DNA from: Streptomyces lacrimifluminis
GTDB taxonomy: Bacteria; Actinomycetota; Actinomycetes; Streptomycetales; Streptomycetaceae
Reading direction: 5' to 3'
NCBI RefSeq assembly: GCF_014646095.1
Contig: NZ_BMMU01000028.1
Location: forward strand, 35,634 to 99,633
DNA length: 64,000 bases
Part shown: in pieces, positions 43,825 through 52,053 of the stretch
Layout of the letters: every line of letters starts with the position of its first letter
Position numbering within the stretch: position 1 is the stretch's first letter
Program-made: the position numbers and the translations under genes
The notes under the pieces: model-generated
Told to the model about the DNA's origin: nothing
What the model saw: only the letters and a program-made list of their open reading frames with translations
The model's database searches: none

Positions 43825-44036
43825 GAACGTGACCGGGGCACGGGCTGCCGTACGAGGAGAGTAGTGCCGTGGAGAGAGCGGCCGGTCGGTCCTCTCCAGG
43901 TGCCCGTGTGGGTGGTCGAAACTGTCGTCCCTGGTCGGTTTCTGACGGATCGAGGGGTGAGGTTGCGAGAGAGAAGTCAGGATCGGTCAGGTCGGGGCAC
44001 GGTCCTGTGCCCCGTGCCCCGTGCCCGTGCTGCCGG

Positions 44037-44249
44037 TCAGGGTCCGGCCGCCTCCCCTGCCAACGCGGTTTCGACAGGGGTGAGTTCGAAGAGCTGTGCA
44101 GGGGCAACGGCGGTGACCGGAGTCTCTGCGGGTGCCTCGGCGTTCTCGGCCGGTGGCGACGGCAGGATGCGGTCCTCCCACCACGACAGGGCCATCACGA
44201 GGGCGAGCAGGACGAGGGGGGTCGAAGCGGGAACGATCAGCGCGTACAT
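44037..44249 (-). CDS. Small single-pass membrane protein
   Basis: The frame from ATG 44249 codes 70 residues. MYALIVPASTPLVLLALVMA is a membrane segment, followed by LSWWEDRILP and an Ala/Pro/Glu-rich tail. The longer open frame upstream (to 44567) is Arg/Pro-rich and not coding. It sits between the two GAF-ANTAR gene pairs. Function unknown. The 500 bp between it and the next gene contain no convincing gene. Confidence 0.6.
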   Translation of the reverse strand: MYALIVPASTPLVLLALVMALSWWEDRILPSPPAENAEAPAETPVTAVAPAQLFELTPVETALAGEAAGP

Positions 44250-44750
44250 GGGTACCGCCTGGCAGGGGATGCGTGCGACGCGGCGGGCGCCGGATCGGTG
44301 CCCGCTTGATGCGCATCGGGCGCGCCGGGATCGCGTGACGACGGTCGTGTGCGGGAACGGCCCTGCTCGTGACACGGCGGGTACCGGCACCGATGCGCGG
44401 GGTGCGCCCTCGGGGGAGCGCGTGGGCGGAGCGGCGCTGCCAGGGGCCGGGGCGGCATGTCGAACGCTAGTCCTCGCAGCGGTTTCCCGACAGGTGGCAA
44501 GCAGCCATCCCCATCGGGCAGGACGCGCTGACGTCGGACGGTGTCCCCAGCCTTCGGGCAGGACCACGGCTGGGGGGCAGGCCCCGGTCCCCGGTACCGA
44601 TGCCGTGTTCGGCTCCCGGGGAGGCCACCGTGTTCGCCCTGCTCGTCATCCTCACCGTGGTCCTGTCGGGCTCCTCCCTCCGTCCGCGGTCCCCCGCCGG
44701 AGTGGGGGCAGGGGCAGGGGCCGGGACGTGGGCCAGGGCCGGCGTGCGGG

Positions 44751-45467
44751 TCAGACGCACAGACCGGCAAGGGGTTCGGAGTCGTCGACGAAGGCGCGGG
44801 CCACGTCGGCCAGGCGCCGGTTGTGGGAGCGGGCGTAACCGCGCAGCGCGCTGAACGCCTGCTCCATGTCGATGCCCTGACGTTCGGCCAGCTTTCCCTT
44901 GGCCTGTTCGATCAGGACCCGGCTGTTCAACGCCGTCTGCAGCTGTTCGTTGAGCATCGTGCTGCGGTGGGCGGTGCGTTGTTGCAGCAGGCTGATGGTG
45001 GCGACGTCGGCCAGGGCCTGGGCGATGAGTGTGGCGGGCGGGTCGAAGGGACCGGGGGCGGCGCGGAAGAGGTTCAGGGCGCCCACGGTGTGGTCCCGCA
45101 GGCGCATGGGCAGGGCCTGGACGGCCCCGAATCCGCTGCGGTGGGCCGCCGTGACGAAGCGCGGCCAGCGGTCGATCTCCCGGGTCAGGTCGTGAACGAT
45201 CACCGGTGCGCCGGTGTGGAAGCACTCGAGGCAGGGGCCTTCGTCGTTCTGGAGCTGGAAGAGTTCCAGCAGGCGCACCTGTTCGTCGGAGGCGGCCATG
45301 ACGCGGAGTTTGCCGTCCTGGTCGGCGAGCAGCACCCCGGCGGCGCTCGCGTCGAGCATGCCGACGCAGCGGTCGGTCAGCAGACGCAGGAAGTCGATGA
45401 GGTCGAAGTCGGCGACCAGGCTGTCGGCCAGCTCGACGAAGGTCTTGGCCAGGAGTTGTTGATCCAT
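44751..45467 (-). CDS. GAF-ANTAR RNA-binding regulator (B2)
   Basis: The 238-residue protein starts at ATG 45467 (MDQQLLAKTFVELADSLVAD) with GAGGGTG upstream. The GAF part includes SAAGVLLADQDGKLRVMAAS, NDEGPCLECFHTGAPVIVHD and VGALNLFRAAPGPF. The ANTAR part is LNSRVLIEQAKGKLAERQGI, then MEQAFSALRGYARSHNRRL. It closely resembles A2 throughout, including the DEGPCLECFHTG / DQGPCVECYHTG segment with its paired cysteines. It is probably a duplicate that has diverged. Confidence 0.9.
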   Translation of the reverse strand: MDQQLLAKTFVELADSLVADFDLIDFLRLLTDRCVGMLDASAAGVLLADQDGKLRVMAASDEQVRLLELFQLQNDEGPCLECFHTGAPVIVHDLTREIDRWPRFVTAAHRSGFGAVQALPMRLRDHTVGALNLFRAAPGPFDPPATLIAQALADVATISLLQQRTAHRSTMLNEQLQTALNSRVLIEQAKGKLAERQGIDMEQAFSALRGYARSHNRRLADVARAFVDDSEPLAGLCV

Positions 45468-45548
45468 CGTGGGCACCCTCGATTGAGACTGGTCCCGGCC
45501 TGAACAGGCGGGGTGGACGGCACGTTCGTCGGTCGGCACCCATGGACG

Positions 45549-46307
45549 TCAGGTTTCCTCTTCGGCCTGGTCCGGCTCCGCGTCCGGTGAGAAACGCAGC
45601 CGACGGGCCACCACGTCAGCGGCCACCTCGGCGAGCCGGCGTCCGCGCGCATAGGCGTGGGCACGAAGCCGGACGAAGGCTTCTTCGATGCCGACGCCGA
45701 GCTGGACGGTCAGGATGCCGCTGGCCTGGTCGACCTCCGCCCGGTTCGCGCCCAGGTCCTCGACGGAGCCACCGCGCGGGTAGCCCGTCTCCGTGATCCG
45801 GGTGTCGAGCAGCACCAGAGTCGCGAGATCCGCGAACGCCAGCGCGTCCGCCAGTTCGTCCGCGTTCAACCGGACCGGGAGGTGGGCGTACAGGTTCAGA
45901 ACTCCCGGGGTGATCGCGCCCAGCTGCAGAGGGAGCGCGAACACCGCGCGTGCCCCGGCTGCCAGGGCCGCCTCGGTGAACACCGTCCAGCGGTCCTGCA
46001 GGTCACGGGTGAGCAGATCGGGTGTCAGGACGGCCGCGCCGTGCAGGAAGGCGTCCACGCAGGGACCCTCGCCCAGCGTGAGCTGGAGCTCTTCCAACTG
46101 TTCGCTGATGTCGTCCGTGCTGCACAGCGGGTGGTTCGGCGCGGTCCGGGACATCGCCGACAGCCCGGCCCCGCCGACCGGCAGTGTGGCCACAGCAGCG
46201 CTGCACACATCCGCCACACCGACCCGGACACCGCGCCGCGCCGCGTGCTCGGCCACCAGCACCTGGATACGGGCCGACCGGCTGTCAGGCTCCACCCGGG
46301 CCACCAC
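45549..46307 (-). CDS. GAF-ANTAR RNA-binding regulator (B1)
   Basis: The 252-residue protein has a GAF-like domain (EQLEELQLTLGEGPCVDAFL; GARAVFALPLQLGAITPGVL) and an ANTAR domain (NRAEVDQASGILTVQLGVGI, then EEAFVRLRAHAYARGRRLAE), ending VAADVVARRLRFSPD. It matches A1 in length, domain order and the C-terminal phrase. The GTG at 46307 overlaps the 3' end of the GNAT-like gene by 23 bp, so the true start may be slightly downstream. It belongs to the operon STAS - GNAT-like - B1, with B2 following after 82 bp. Confidence 0.87.
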   Translation of the reverse strand: MVARVEPDSRSARIQVLVAEHAARRGVRVGVADVCSAAVATLPVGGAGLSAMSRTAPNHPLCSTDDISEQLEELQLTLGEGPCVDAFLHGAAVLTPDLLTRDLQDRWTVFTEAALAAGARAVFALPLQLGAITPGVLNLYAHLPVRLNADELADALAFADLATLVLLDTRITETGYPRGGSVEDLGANRAEVDQASGILTVQLGVGIEEAFVRLRAHAYARGRRLAEVAADVVARRLRFSPDAEPDQAEEET

Positions 46308-46959
46308 CTCCGGGCATCTCGACCAGGCCCTCCAGCCTCGCCGCGGACTGTTCCCCGACGGGAAGGACCAGTGCGCGGAACGTGGTGGGACCGGCCGGCC
46401 TGCGCAGTTCTCCGACGTCCAGCCATCCCCAGGAGCGGACCGCGGCGAGAGCCGGGTGATCGGTCCGGTCCACCAACGTGGCGCCGAGTGACGCCTGGTG
46501 GTCGGTCAGCAGCCGTTCCTGCACCCGACGGGCGAGGCTCCGGTCCTGCGCGTGTGGCCGGATCAAGATGTCACCGAACGCGAAGACCCCTCCGGAAAGG
46601 GTGAGTTGATCGATGCCGGGCGGCAGTGTTCTGTCGAGGCCTGACCACCAGGAGCCGTCGGCGCGTACCGGGAATCCGAAAGCGCATCCCATCAGGCGGT
46701 CCGTCTCGGCGATCACCAGGGCGAACCCCGGCCGATGCATGTTCGTGGTGAGACGCTTCAGGAAGTTCCGGCGGCCGGGACCGGGGTACGGGTCGCCCGG
46801 CGCCGTCGCACGGGACTCCGTATACAGATCAGCCAGGTCCTCACGCACTCCCTCCACCAGCCAACGGTTCAGCCGGCGCAGCCGCGCCGGAGCCACGGCG
46901 GCGGACGGCCTGCCGTCCGCCGGCTTCCGCGACTGGGCCTGCCGGGCGTCGGCCGTCAT
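46285..46959 (-). CDS. GNAT-fold-like protein between STAS and GAF-ANTAR genes
   Basis: The 224-residue protein starts at ATG 46959, overlapping the STAS stop (TGA/ATG). Recognisable GNAT features are FALVIAETDRLMGCAFGFPV, then GVFAFGDILIRPHAQDRSLA and RRVQERLLTDHQASLGATLV, which resemble strands 4-5 and the CoA-binding helix with a non-canonical loop. The N-terminal 50 residues are Arg/Ala-rich. An acetyltransferase role is plausible but the loop lacks the usual QxxGxG/A. Co-expression with a STAS protein and ANTAR regulators suggests a signalling role. Confidence 0.65.
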   Translation of the reverse strand: MTADARQAQSRKPADGRPSAAVAPARLRRLNRWLVEGVREDLADLYTESRATAPGDPYPGPGRRNFLKRLTTNMHRPGFALVIAETDRLMGCAFGFPVRADGSWWSGLDRTLPPGIDQLTLSGGVFAFGDILIRPHAQDRSLARRVQERLLTDHQASLGATLVDRTDHPALAAVRSWGWLDVGELRRPAGPTTFRALVLPVGEQSAARLEGLVEMPGGGGPGGA

Positions 46960-47396
46960 CGACCGTCGCCCAGGAGGACGGATATCAAGGGCACGGACAC
47001 CAACTGGACGGACCCGTGCTGCGGGACGGGGGCGGGCGGGACCGGGGTGTCCCTGAGCGAAGCGGGAAAGTGGGCGGGCGGAGTACCGAGGAGCAGTGAC
47101 CCGCAGCCGACGAGATCGAGAATCAGGGCCAGCGTCGGCGGCGGATGATGCAGTCGCACGGTCCCGCCGACCGCGGTGGTCTGCTCTGCGGCGGAGAGGA
47201 ACGTGTTGAGTCCGCTGCAGTCGCAGAAGGTGACATGTGTGAGGTCGACGTCGATGGCGCGGATACCGTCTCGTAGGCACTCTTCCAGGGACATTCGCAC
47301 CAACGGCGCGGATTCGAGGTCGATCTCACCGGCCAGGGTGACCAACGCCCGTGTACTTCGGTCATGGCGGTGGACTGTGAGCTGTGGCAGGGGCAT
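46956..47396 (-). CDS. STAS-domain anti-sigma-factor antagonist-like protein
   Basis: The 146-residue protein starts at ATG 47396. The STAS fold shows as VTLAGEIDLESAPLVRMSLE, AIDVDLTHVTFCDCSGLNTF and TVRLHHPPPTLALILDLVG. The phosphorylation-site Ser is S61 in CDCSGLNTF, as in SpoIIAA/RsbV-type antagonists. An extra C-terminal tail of about 30 residues is rich in Pro and Val. It heads an operon with the GNAT-like and GAF-ANTAR genes, so sigma-factor control and RNA antitermination may be linked. No cognate RsbW-type kinase is adjacent. Confidence 0.87.
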   Translation of the reverse strand: MPLPQLTVHRHDRSTRALVTLAGEIDLESAPLVRMSLEECLRDGIRAIDVDLTHVTFCDCSGLNTFLSAAEQTTAVGGTVRLHHPPPTLALILDLVGCGSLLLGTPPAHFPASLRDTPVPPAPVPQHGSVQLVSVPLISVLLGDGR

Positions 47397-48240
47397 GATG
47401 CCTCGGTTCGGAAGACCATCCGGCAGCGGGTGCGGTGGTGCCGGAGTTCCGGCTTCCTGAGCGCGCTCCCGGCGGTGTCGTGTTTTCGGCGGAGGCAGGG
47501 CAACGGCCGGTCCGACAACCTGCGCAGCAGGACAGAGGATCCACCCAGTTCCCTCCAGGGATGCGCCGGGTGAAGACGAAGAGTCCGCACCCCACAGCCA
47601 TCTGCGTTCGGGTAACAGCATGCCGCCGGGGTCTGGGACGTCTGCGCAACAGCTTAGTCCTTGCGCCGTTCGATGGACAGGCCGCAGCCGCCCTGTCCGG
47701 ACCCAACCCCTCCGGCCCGGACCCCGCTACGGATGTCGGGCGCGGCGCCAGGGCCGAGGCCGGCGAGCCGCAGACCGCCGCTGACCTCCAGCTCGTCGTG
47801 CTCACCGGCGCCATCAGCGAGACCGGCACCGGGTCCTCCCGCCCCGCCCATCCCGGAGCACAGGCCGAACCCGCCGTCACCTCAGGGGTCGCGGAGCGCC
47901 GGGTCCGGCAGGTGAACTGCCCATGTGCGGTACGCCGTTCATCCCGCCCGTACCCGTCCGGTGCAGCCGCCCACGGCAATCCGGCCACAGGGGTCCGGAA
48001 TCGCATGCTGCTGGCCTTGTCCGAGTCCGGTCCAACTGCGGGCAGGGACTCGCCCCGCCGCCGACCAGGATCGGCGACGGGCTGCCGGCCCGTGTACGCA
48101 GACCCGCGGCCCCCGGGTCGCAGTGACGGTCCGACCACTGTGAACGGCTGGAGCCAGGCCGGCCCTAACCCGCGCACTGCCGACCGAGCACCCCGCCGAG
48201 CACCCCGCCGGGCATGGGCCAGGCAGGTAAGGCGCGCGTG
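47397..48240. other. Long gap without a recognised gene
   Basis: Several open frames cross this stretch on both strands but none has a ribosome-binding site, sensible codon pattern or known product. A degraded coding region is possible. No RNA gene or terminator with a clear stem was seen. Confidence 0.5.
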
Positions 48241-48654
48241 TCAGGACGGGGCGACAGGGGTGTTCTGGTCCAGGCGCGCGCGGAGGGTGGCGGCGAAGTC
48301 CTCGGCGCGGGCCAACTGGACGCGGAGCTTGTCCACCTGCTCGGCTGCGGCCTGCTCGTAGGCGCGGACACGGCCCAGCAGGACCTCCCGCTCGGCGGCG
48401 CCGAGGGGGTCGTCCCTGTCGAGGCGGTCGGTGGCGTCCAGGAGGTCGCGCATCTGGTCGAGGGGGAAGCCGAGCGGCTTCATGCGGCGGATGACCATGA
48501 GCCGGGCGACGTCGGTCTCGGTGTAGAGGCGGAAGCCGCCCTGGGAGCGGGCGGAGGGGATGACCAGGCCGGTTTCCTCGTAGTGCCGGATGGTGCGCAG
48601 GGACAGCTCCGTCCGCGCGGCGACCTCGCCGATCTGCATGTGCCTGTCGTCCAC
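48241..48654 (-). CDS. MerR-family transcriptional regulator
   Basis: The 137-residue protein is started at GTG 48654, which has CAGGACACGG upstream; the frame runs on to 48708. The MerR helix-turn-helix is MQIGEVAARTELSLRTIRHY followed by EETGLVIPSARSQGGFRLYT, then MKPLGFPLDQMRDLLDATDR. A coiled-coil dimerisation helix follows (RVRAYEQAAAEQVDKLRVQL). There are no C-terminal metal-binding cysteines, so it does not look like a metal sensor. It is divergent from a SulP transporter, with a strong palindrome between them. Confidence 0.9.
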   Translation of the reverse strand: MDDRHMQIGEVAARTELSLRTIRHYEETGLVIPSARSQGGFRLYTETDVARLMVIRRMKPLGFPLDQMRDLLDATDRLDRDDPLGAAEREVLLGRVRAYEQAAAEQVDKLRVQLARAEDFAATLRARLDQNTPVAPS

Positions 48655-48712
48655 GCCCGTGTCCTGGCCCTTCTCGTCCTGCCGGGACCGCATCCTGCGC
48701 TGCCCCACCGAT

Positions 48713-48736
48713 CTCTACTCTAACGTTAGGGTAGAG
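48713..48736. promoter_or_regulatory. MerR operator/promoter palindrome
   Basis: CTCTACTCTAAC and GTTAGGGTAGAG form a 24-bp inverted repeat with one mismatch, centred on the perfect CTAACGTTAG. It lies 58 bp upstream of the merR start and faces the SulP gene. Its length and symmetry are typical of MerR-regulated promoters with a long spacer. Confidence 0.8.
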
Positions 48737-49027
48737 TCGCTGGCGGTGAGGGCGGTCCGGCTGCCCCGCAAACCGCTGTTCCGGGGCCGATGGCGCCCCC
48801 GGCGAAGATCCGATTCTTGCAGGAGAGAGCGTGCGCGAGCCCATGACGCCCACCGCCGCCGCCTGCCCGCCGTGACCCTTCGCCCCTCGATGTGAGCCGC
48901 TCGGCCGCGCCGCGCGCAGGCCCTCGGTTCCGTCGCTTCTTCGACTTCCGGCCCGCTCCTCGCGGGCCGTCCGCGGGGAGCCGGCCCGGTTCCTCCGCGT
49001 TCTCCCCACACCCTGCCCGCCCTGCCA

Positions 49028-50566
49028 GTGGGGTGTGCCCGAGCACGACAGGTACTCATCTCCTTGTCTTCCTCCGTAGCGACTTCCGCCGCGCGGCTCC
49101 GCGGCCTGCGCCCCGACTGGCTGAACGACCCGAAGGTCTGGCGTACCGAGGTCCTGGCCGGCCTGGTCGTCGCCCTCGCCCTGATTCCCGAGGCGATCTC
49201 GTTCTCGATCATCGCCGGGGTCGACCCGGCCGTCGGCCTCTTCGCCTCGTTCACCATGGCCGTGGTCATCTCGGTCGTCGGTGGCCGACGGGCGATGATC
49301 TCCGCCGCGACCGGCGCGGTCGCGCTCGTGATCGCCCCGCTGAACCGTGAACACGGGTTCGGGTACCTGGTCGCCGCGGTCATCCTGGCCGGTGTCATCC
49401 AGGTCGCGCTCGGCGCGCTCGGGGTGGCGAAGCTGATGCGGTTCGTGCCGCGCTCGGTGATGGTCGGTTTCGTCAACGCCCTCGCGATCCTGATCTTCAT
49501 GGCTCAGGTCCCCGAGATGCACGACGTGCCCTGGCCCGTGTATCCGCTGATCGCGGCCGGTCTGGCCCTCATGGTGTTCTTCCCGAAGGTCACCACGGTG
49601 ATTCCGGCCCCGCTGGTCTCCATCGTCATCCTCACCGTGATCACCGTCGCCGCCGGGATCGCCGTGCCGACCGTCGGGGACAAGGGCGCCCTGCCGTCCT
49701 CCCTGCCGGTGCCCGGCCTGCCGGACGTGCCGTTCACCCTGGAGACTCTGACGACGATCGCCCCGTACGCCTTCGCGATGGCGCTGGTCGGCCTGATGGA
49801 GTCGCTGATGACGGCCAAGCTGGTCGACGAGATCACCGACACCCACTCGTCCAAGACCCGCGAGTCGATCGGCCAGGGCATCGCCAACATCGTCACCGGC
49901 TTCTTCGGCGGCATGGGCGGCTGCGCCATGATCGGCCAGACGATGATCAACGTGAAGGTCTCCGGCGCCCGCACCCGCCTCTCCACCTTCCTGGCCGGCG
50001 TGTTCCTGATGATGCTGTGCATCGTCTTCGGCCCGATCGTCTCGGACATCCCCATGGCCGCCCTGGTCGCCGTGATGGTCATGGTGTCCTTCGCGACCTT
50101 CGACTGGCACTCCGTCGCCCCCAAGACCCTCAAGCGGATGCCCGCCGGGGAGATCACCGTCATGGTCATCACCGTGATCTGCGTGGTCGCCACCGACAAC
50201 CTCGCCATCGGCGTCGTCGTCGGCTCCGTCACCGCCATGGTCATCTTCGCCAAGCGCGTCGCCCACCTCGCCAACGTCAGTGCCGTCACCGACCCCGACG
50301 GCAGCACCGTGGTGTACTCCGTGACCGGGGAGTTGTTCTTCGCCTCCTCCAACGACCTCGTCGGCCAGTTCGACTACGCCACCGACCCGGACAAGGTCGT
50401 CATCGACCTGTCCGCCGCCCACATCTGGGACGCCTCGTCCGTCGCCGCCCTCGACGCGATCGAGACCAAATACGCCCAGCGCGGCAAGACCGTGGAGATC
50501 ATCGGCCTGAACAACCCCAGCGCCGACCTTCACGGCAAGCTCACCGGCGAACTCACCAGCCACTGA
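49028..50566 (+). CDS. SulP-family inorganic anion transporter with STAS domain
   Basis: The frame gives 512 residues. ALALIPEAISFSIIAGVDPAVG is the SulP signature region near residue 52, and 10-12 membrane segments follow (for example MVGFVNALAILIFMAQVPEM). The C-terminal STAS domain runs from VVYSVTGELFFASSNDLVGQ through VVIDLSAAHIWDASSVAALD. Substrates of the family are sulfate, bicarbonate or other anions. TTG 49064 is an alternative start that would begin MSSSVATSAARLRGL; neither has a clear ribosome-binding site. The 290-bp leader after the MerR palindrome is long. Confidence 0.9.
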   Translation: MGCARARQVLISLSSSVATSAARLRGLRPDWLNDPKVWRTEVLAGLVVALALIPEAISFSIIAGVDPAVGLFASFTMAVVISVVGGRRAMISAATGAVALVIAPLNREHGFGYLVAAVILAGVIQVALGALGVAKLMRFVPRSVMVGFVNALAILIFMAQVPEMHDVPWPVYPLIAAGLALMVFFPKVTTVIPAPLVSIVILTVITVAAGIAVPTVGDKGALPSSLPVPGLPDVPFTLETLTTIAPYAFAMALVGLMESLMTAKLVDEITDTHSSKTRESIGQGIANIVTGFFGGMGGCAMIGQTMINVKVSGARTRLSTFLAGVFLMMLCIVFGPIVSDIPMAALVAVMVMVSFATFDWHSVAPKTLKRMPAGEITVMVITVICVVATDNLAIGVVVGSVTAMVIFAKRVAHLANVSAVTDPDGSTVVYSVTGELFFASSNDLVGQFDYATDPDKVVIDLSAAHIWDASSVAALDAIETKYAQRGKTVEIIGLNNPSADLHGKLTGELTSH

Positions 50567-50571
50567 TTCCT

Positions 50572-50670
50572 AATGCTGTCTGTCAAGCTGCGAGAGCGGT
50601 GGGCGGAAGCTTCGCAGGTCCGTCGATCGCGCAGGAGGGCCCAGAGGACGTTGACGCGGTAGCGGCCCGG
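50572..50670 (-). pseudogene. Transposase C-terminal remnant (IS110-like)
   Basis: On the minus strand the frame reads GRYRVNVLWALLRDRRTCEA, then SAHRSRSLTDSI. 'RVNVLWALLRD.R' is the usual C-terminal end of IS110-type transposases. Nothing else of the element remains. It lies between the SulP stop and the I36 terminator. Confidence 0.55.
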
Positions 50671-50706
50671 GGCGCAGGAGCCGCCCGTCATGGGGCGGGA
50701 ACCCGC

Positions 50707-50747
50707 GTCCCCGCCGTCCCCCGCGCTTCGCGGGGGACGGCGGGGAC
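50707..50747. terminator. Long hairpin terminator after the I36-type gene
   Basis: GTCCCCGCCGTCCCCCGCG at 50707-50725 pairs with its complement at 50729-50747 around a 3-nt loop, a stem of 19 bp. It lies 16 bp downstream of the stop of the minus-strand I36 gene. Confidence 0.9.
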
Positions 50748-50762
50748 GGTCGGTTCGTTGGA

Positions 50763-51137
50763 TCAGCCGCCGCAGCCGTAGCCGTAGTGGACCTCGATGC
50801 TGGTCACCGCGTTGTCGTAGAGGAACAGGAGTTCCTGCTTCTGACCCGGCTCGATGATCCAGTTGAGGCCGCGGTAGTTGGCGTCGGTCCAGACGCACAC
50901 GTTCTTGTCGGTGCGGTTCCAGAGCGAGCCGGCCCGGTCGTTCCACGCCTGGCCGACGTTGGGGTTGTCCACCCCGTCGAGCTGGAGGACGTCGCCTGTG
51001 CCGTCGTGGCCGTCGAAGAGGCACACCTTGCCCGCCTGGCAGGCGTTGTAGTCGGCCGCCGCGGTTCCCGAGGCCGCCAGGACGGCGGTGGCGGCGATGG
51101 CCGCTCCCGCCACCGCGGTCTTCAGATTCAGTTTCAT
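50763..51137 (-). CDS. Secreted peptidase-inhibitor family I36-like protein
   Basis: The 124-residue protein starts at ATG 51137 with GGAAGGG upstream. MKLNLKTAVAGAAIAATAVL ends in a signal cleavage near TAAADY. The mature 95 residues have the beta/gamma-crystallin-like I36 pattern: KVCLFDGHDGTGDVLQLDG, then AGSLWNRTDKNVCVWTDANY and RGLNWIIEPGQ. Four cysteines suggest two disulfides. I36 includes the Streptomyces metalloproteinase inhibitor SMPI. Many such secreted proteins are of unknown target, so inhibition is presumed only from the fold. Confidence 0.85.
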   Translation of the reverse strand: MKLNLKTAVAGAAIAATAVLAASGTAAADYNACQAGKVCLFDGHDGTGDVLQLDGVDNPNVGQAWNDRAGSLWNRTDKNVCVWTDANYRGLNWIIEPGQKQELLFLYDNAVTSIEVHYGYGCGG

Positions 51138-51454
51138 GAGAACCCTTCCCGTTGCCGCCTGTGGAAGCGCGGTCGTGGTCGCCCCGTCCATCTGTCGATC
51201 TCGAGGCCTTACGCACGTAAGAGCGTCCCCGCGCACAGATGGTTCGCAGGAGTGATGTTGCCCATAACTCCCGGCGGTGGCGGTGCCGTTGCGGTCGTTG
51301 CCCGTACGCCTGAGCGCCGTGGCGCGGTTCCCGGCGAGCCGACCACCGCGCCGGGGCCGCCGCCAAGTCGTCGTCCGGCGAGGCGCGCCACCCCCCGCAA
51401 AGCGCGGGAGGTGACGGGTTCGGTCAGTGACCTTTTCAACGCTGCCGCTCCAGG

Positions 51455-51646
51455 GTGGCGGGCCTGCTGAATCGCGAACGCTGCGGCACCTGGTCCTGGT
51501 ACTCGGTCGACTACGACGGCCTGAACAGGGTGCGCGCGATCCCGCGGCAGTCGGTCGGCGAACTGGCGACCCAGGCACTCGACCGGGTGCGGCCGGCCGC
51601 GTCGGCACCACAGCTACGGCCGCTGTCCGTACAGTCGTACGGCGCG
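51455..51646 (+). other. Possible coding remnant before the trxA terminator
   Basis: A plus-strand frame reads MAGLLNRERCGTWSWYSVDY, then DGLNRVRAIPRQSVGELATQ, a protein-like stretch that stops making sense after about residue 70. It has no ribosome-binding site and may be the 3' remnant of a lost gene. No family is recognised. Confidence 0.3.
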
Positions 51647-51673
51647 AGGACCGGCCCCTCGGGAGCCGGTCCT
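51647..51673. terminator. Terminator downstream of trxA
   Basis: AGGACCGGC at 51647-51655 pairs with GCCGGTCCT at 51665-51673 around CCCTCGGGA. It lies 22 bp beyond the trxA stop in the minus direction. Confidence 0.8.
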
Positions 51674-51694
51674 TCTTCGTTGCCTTGTGGCCGC

Positions 51695-52018
51695 TCAGCC
51701 GAGGTGGTCGGCCAGTTCACGCTCCAGCGCGGCCTTCGGCTTGGCGCCGACGATCGTCTGCACGACCTCGCCGCCCTTGTATACGTTCATCGTGGGGATC
51801 GACATCACGCCGTACTTCGCGGCGGTGTCCGGGTTCTCGTCGATGTTGAGCTTGACGATCTCGATGGCGTCGCCGTGCTCGGCCGCGATCGCCTCCAGAG
51901 AGGGGGCGAGCTGGCGGCAGGGGCCGCACCAGGGCGCCCAGAAGTCGACGAGCACGGGCTTGTCGCTGGTGAGGACGTCCTGTGCGAAGGAGCCGTCGGT
52001 GACGTTCTTGAGGGCCAT
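51695..52018 (-). CDS. trxA: Thioredoxin
   Basis: This 107-residue thioredoxin has the active site WCGPC (C31, C34), the buried Asp of LVDFWAPW, and the cis-Pro in GVMSIPTMNVYKGG. Length is typical. It is the last gene of the minus-strand unit arsC-trxB-trxA, with a 35-bp gap from trxB. In this context it most probably regenerates the thioredoxin-coupled arsenate reductase encoded upstream. Confidence 0.95.
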   Translation of the reverse strand: MALKNVTDGSFAQDVLTSDKPVLVDFWAPWCGPCRQLAPSLEAIAAEHGDAIEIVKLNIDENPDTAAKYGVMSIPTMNVYKGGEVVQTIVGAKPKAALERELADHLG

Positions 52019-52053
52019 GCGGGTCTCCTCGTACAGGGGTGGGGCGGGTGCCG

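Noticed and set aside
44600..44854. Plus-strand frame beginning MPCSAPGEATVFALLVILTV
   Set aside because: Its 3' part overlaps the clear B2 GAF-ANTAR gene, and the product turns Arg-rich after one hydrophobic stretch.
48831..48875. Possible 14-residue leader peptide before SulP (GTG, AGGAGAG upstream, one Cys near the end)
   Set aside because: It is suggestive of sulfur-linked leader peptides but matches no known leader pattern, has a single Cys codon and no attenuator hairpin was found.
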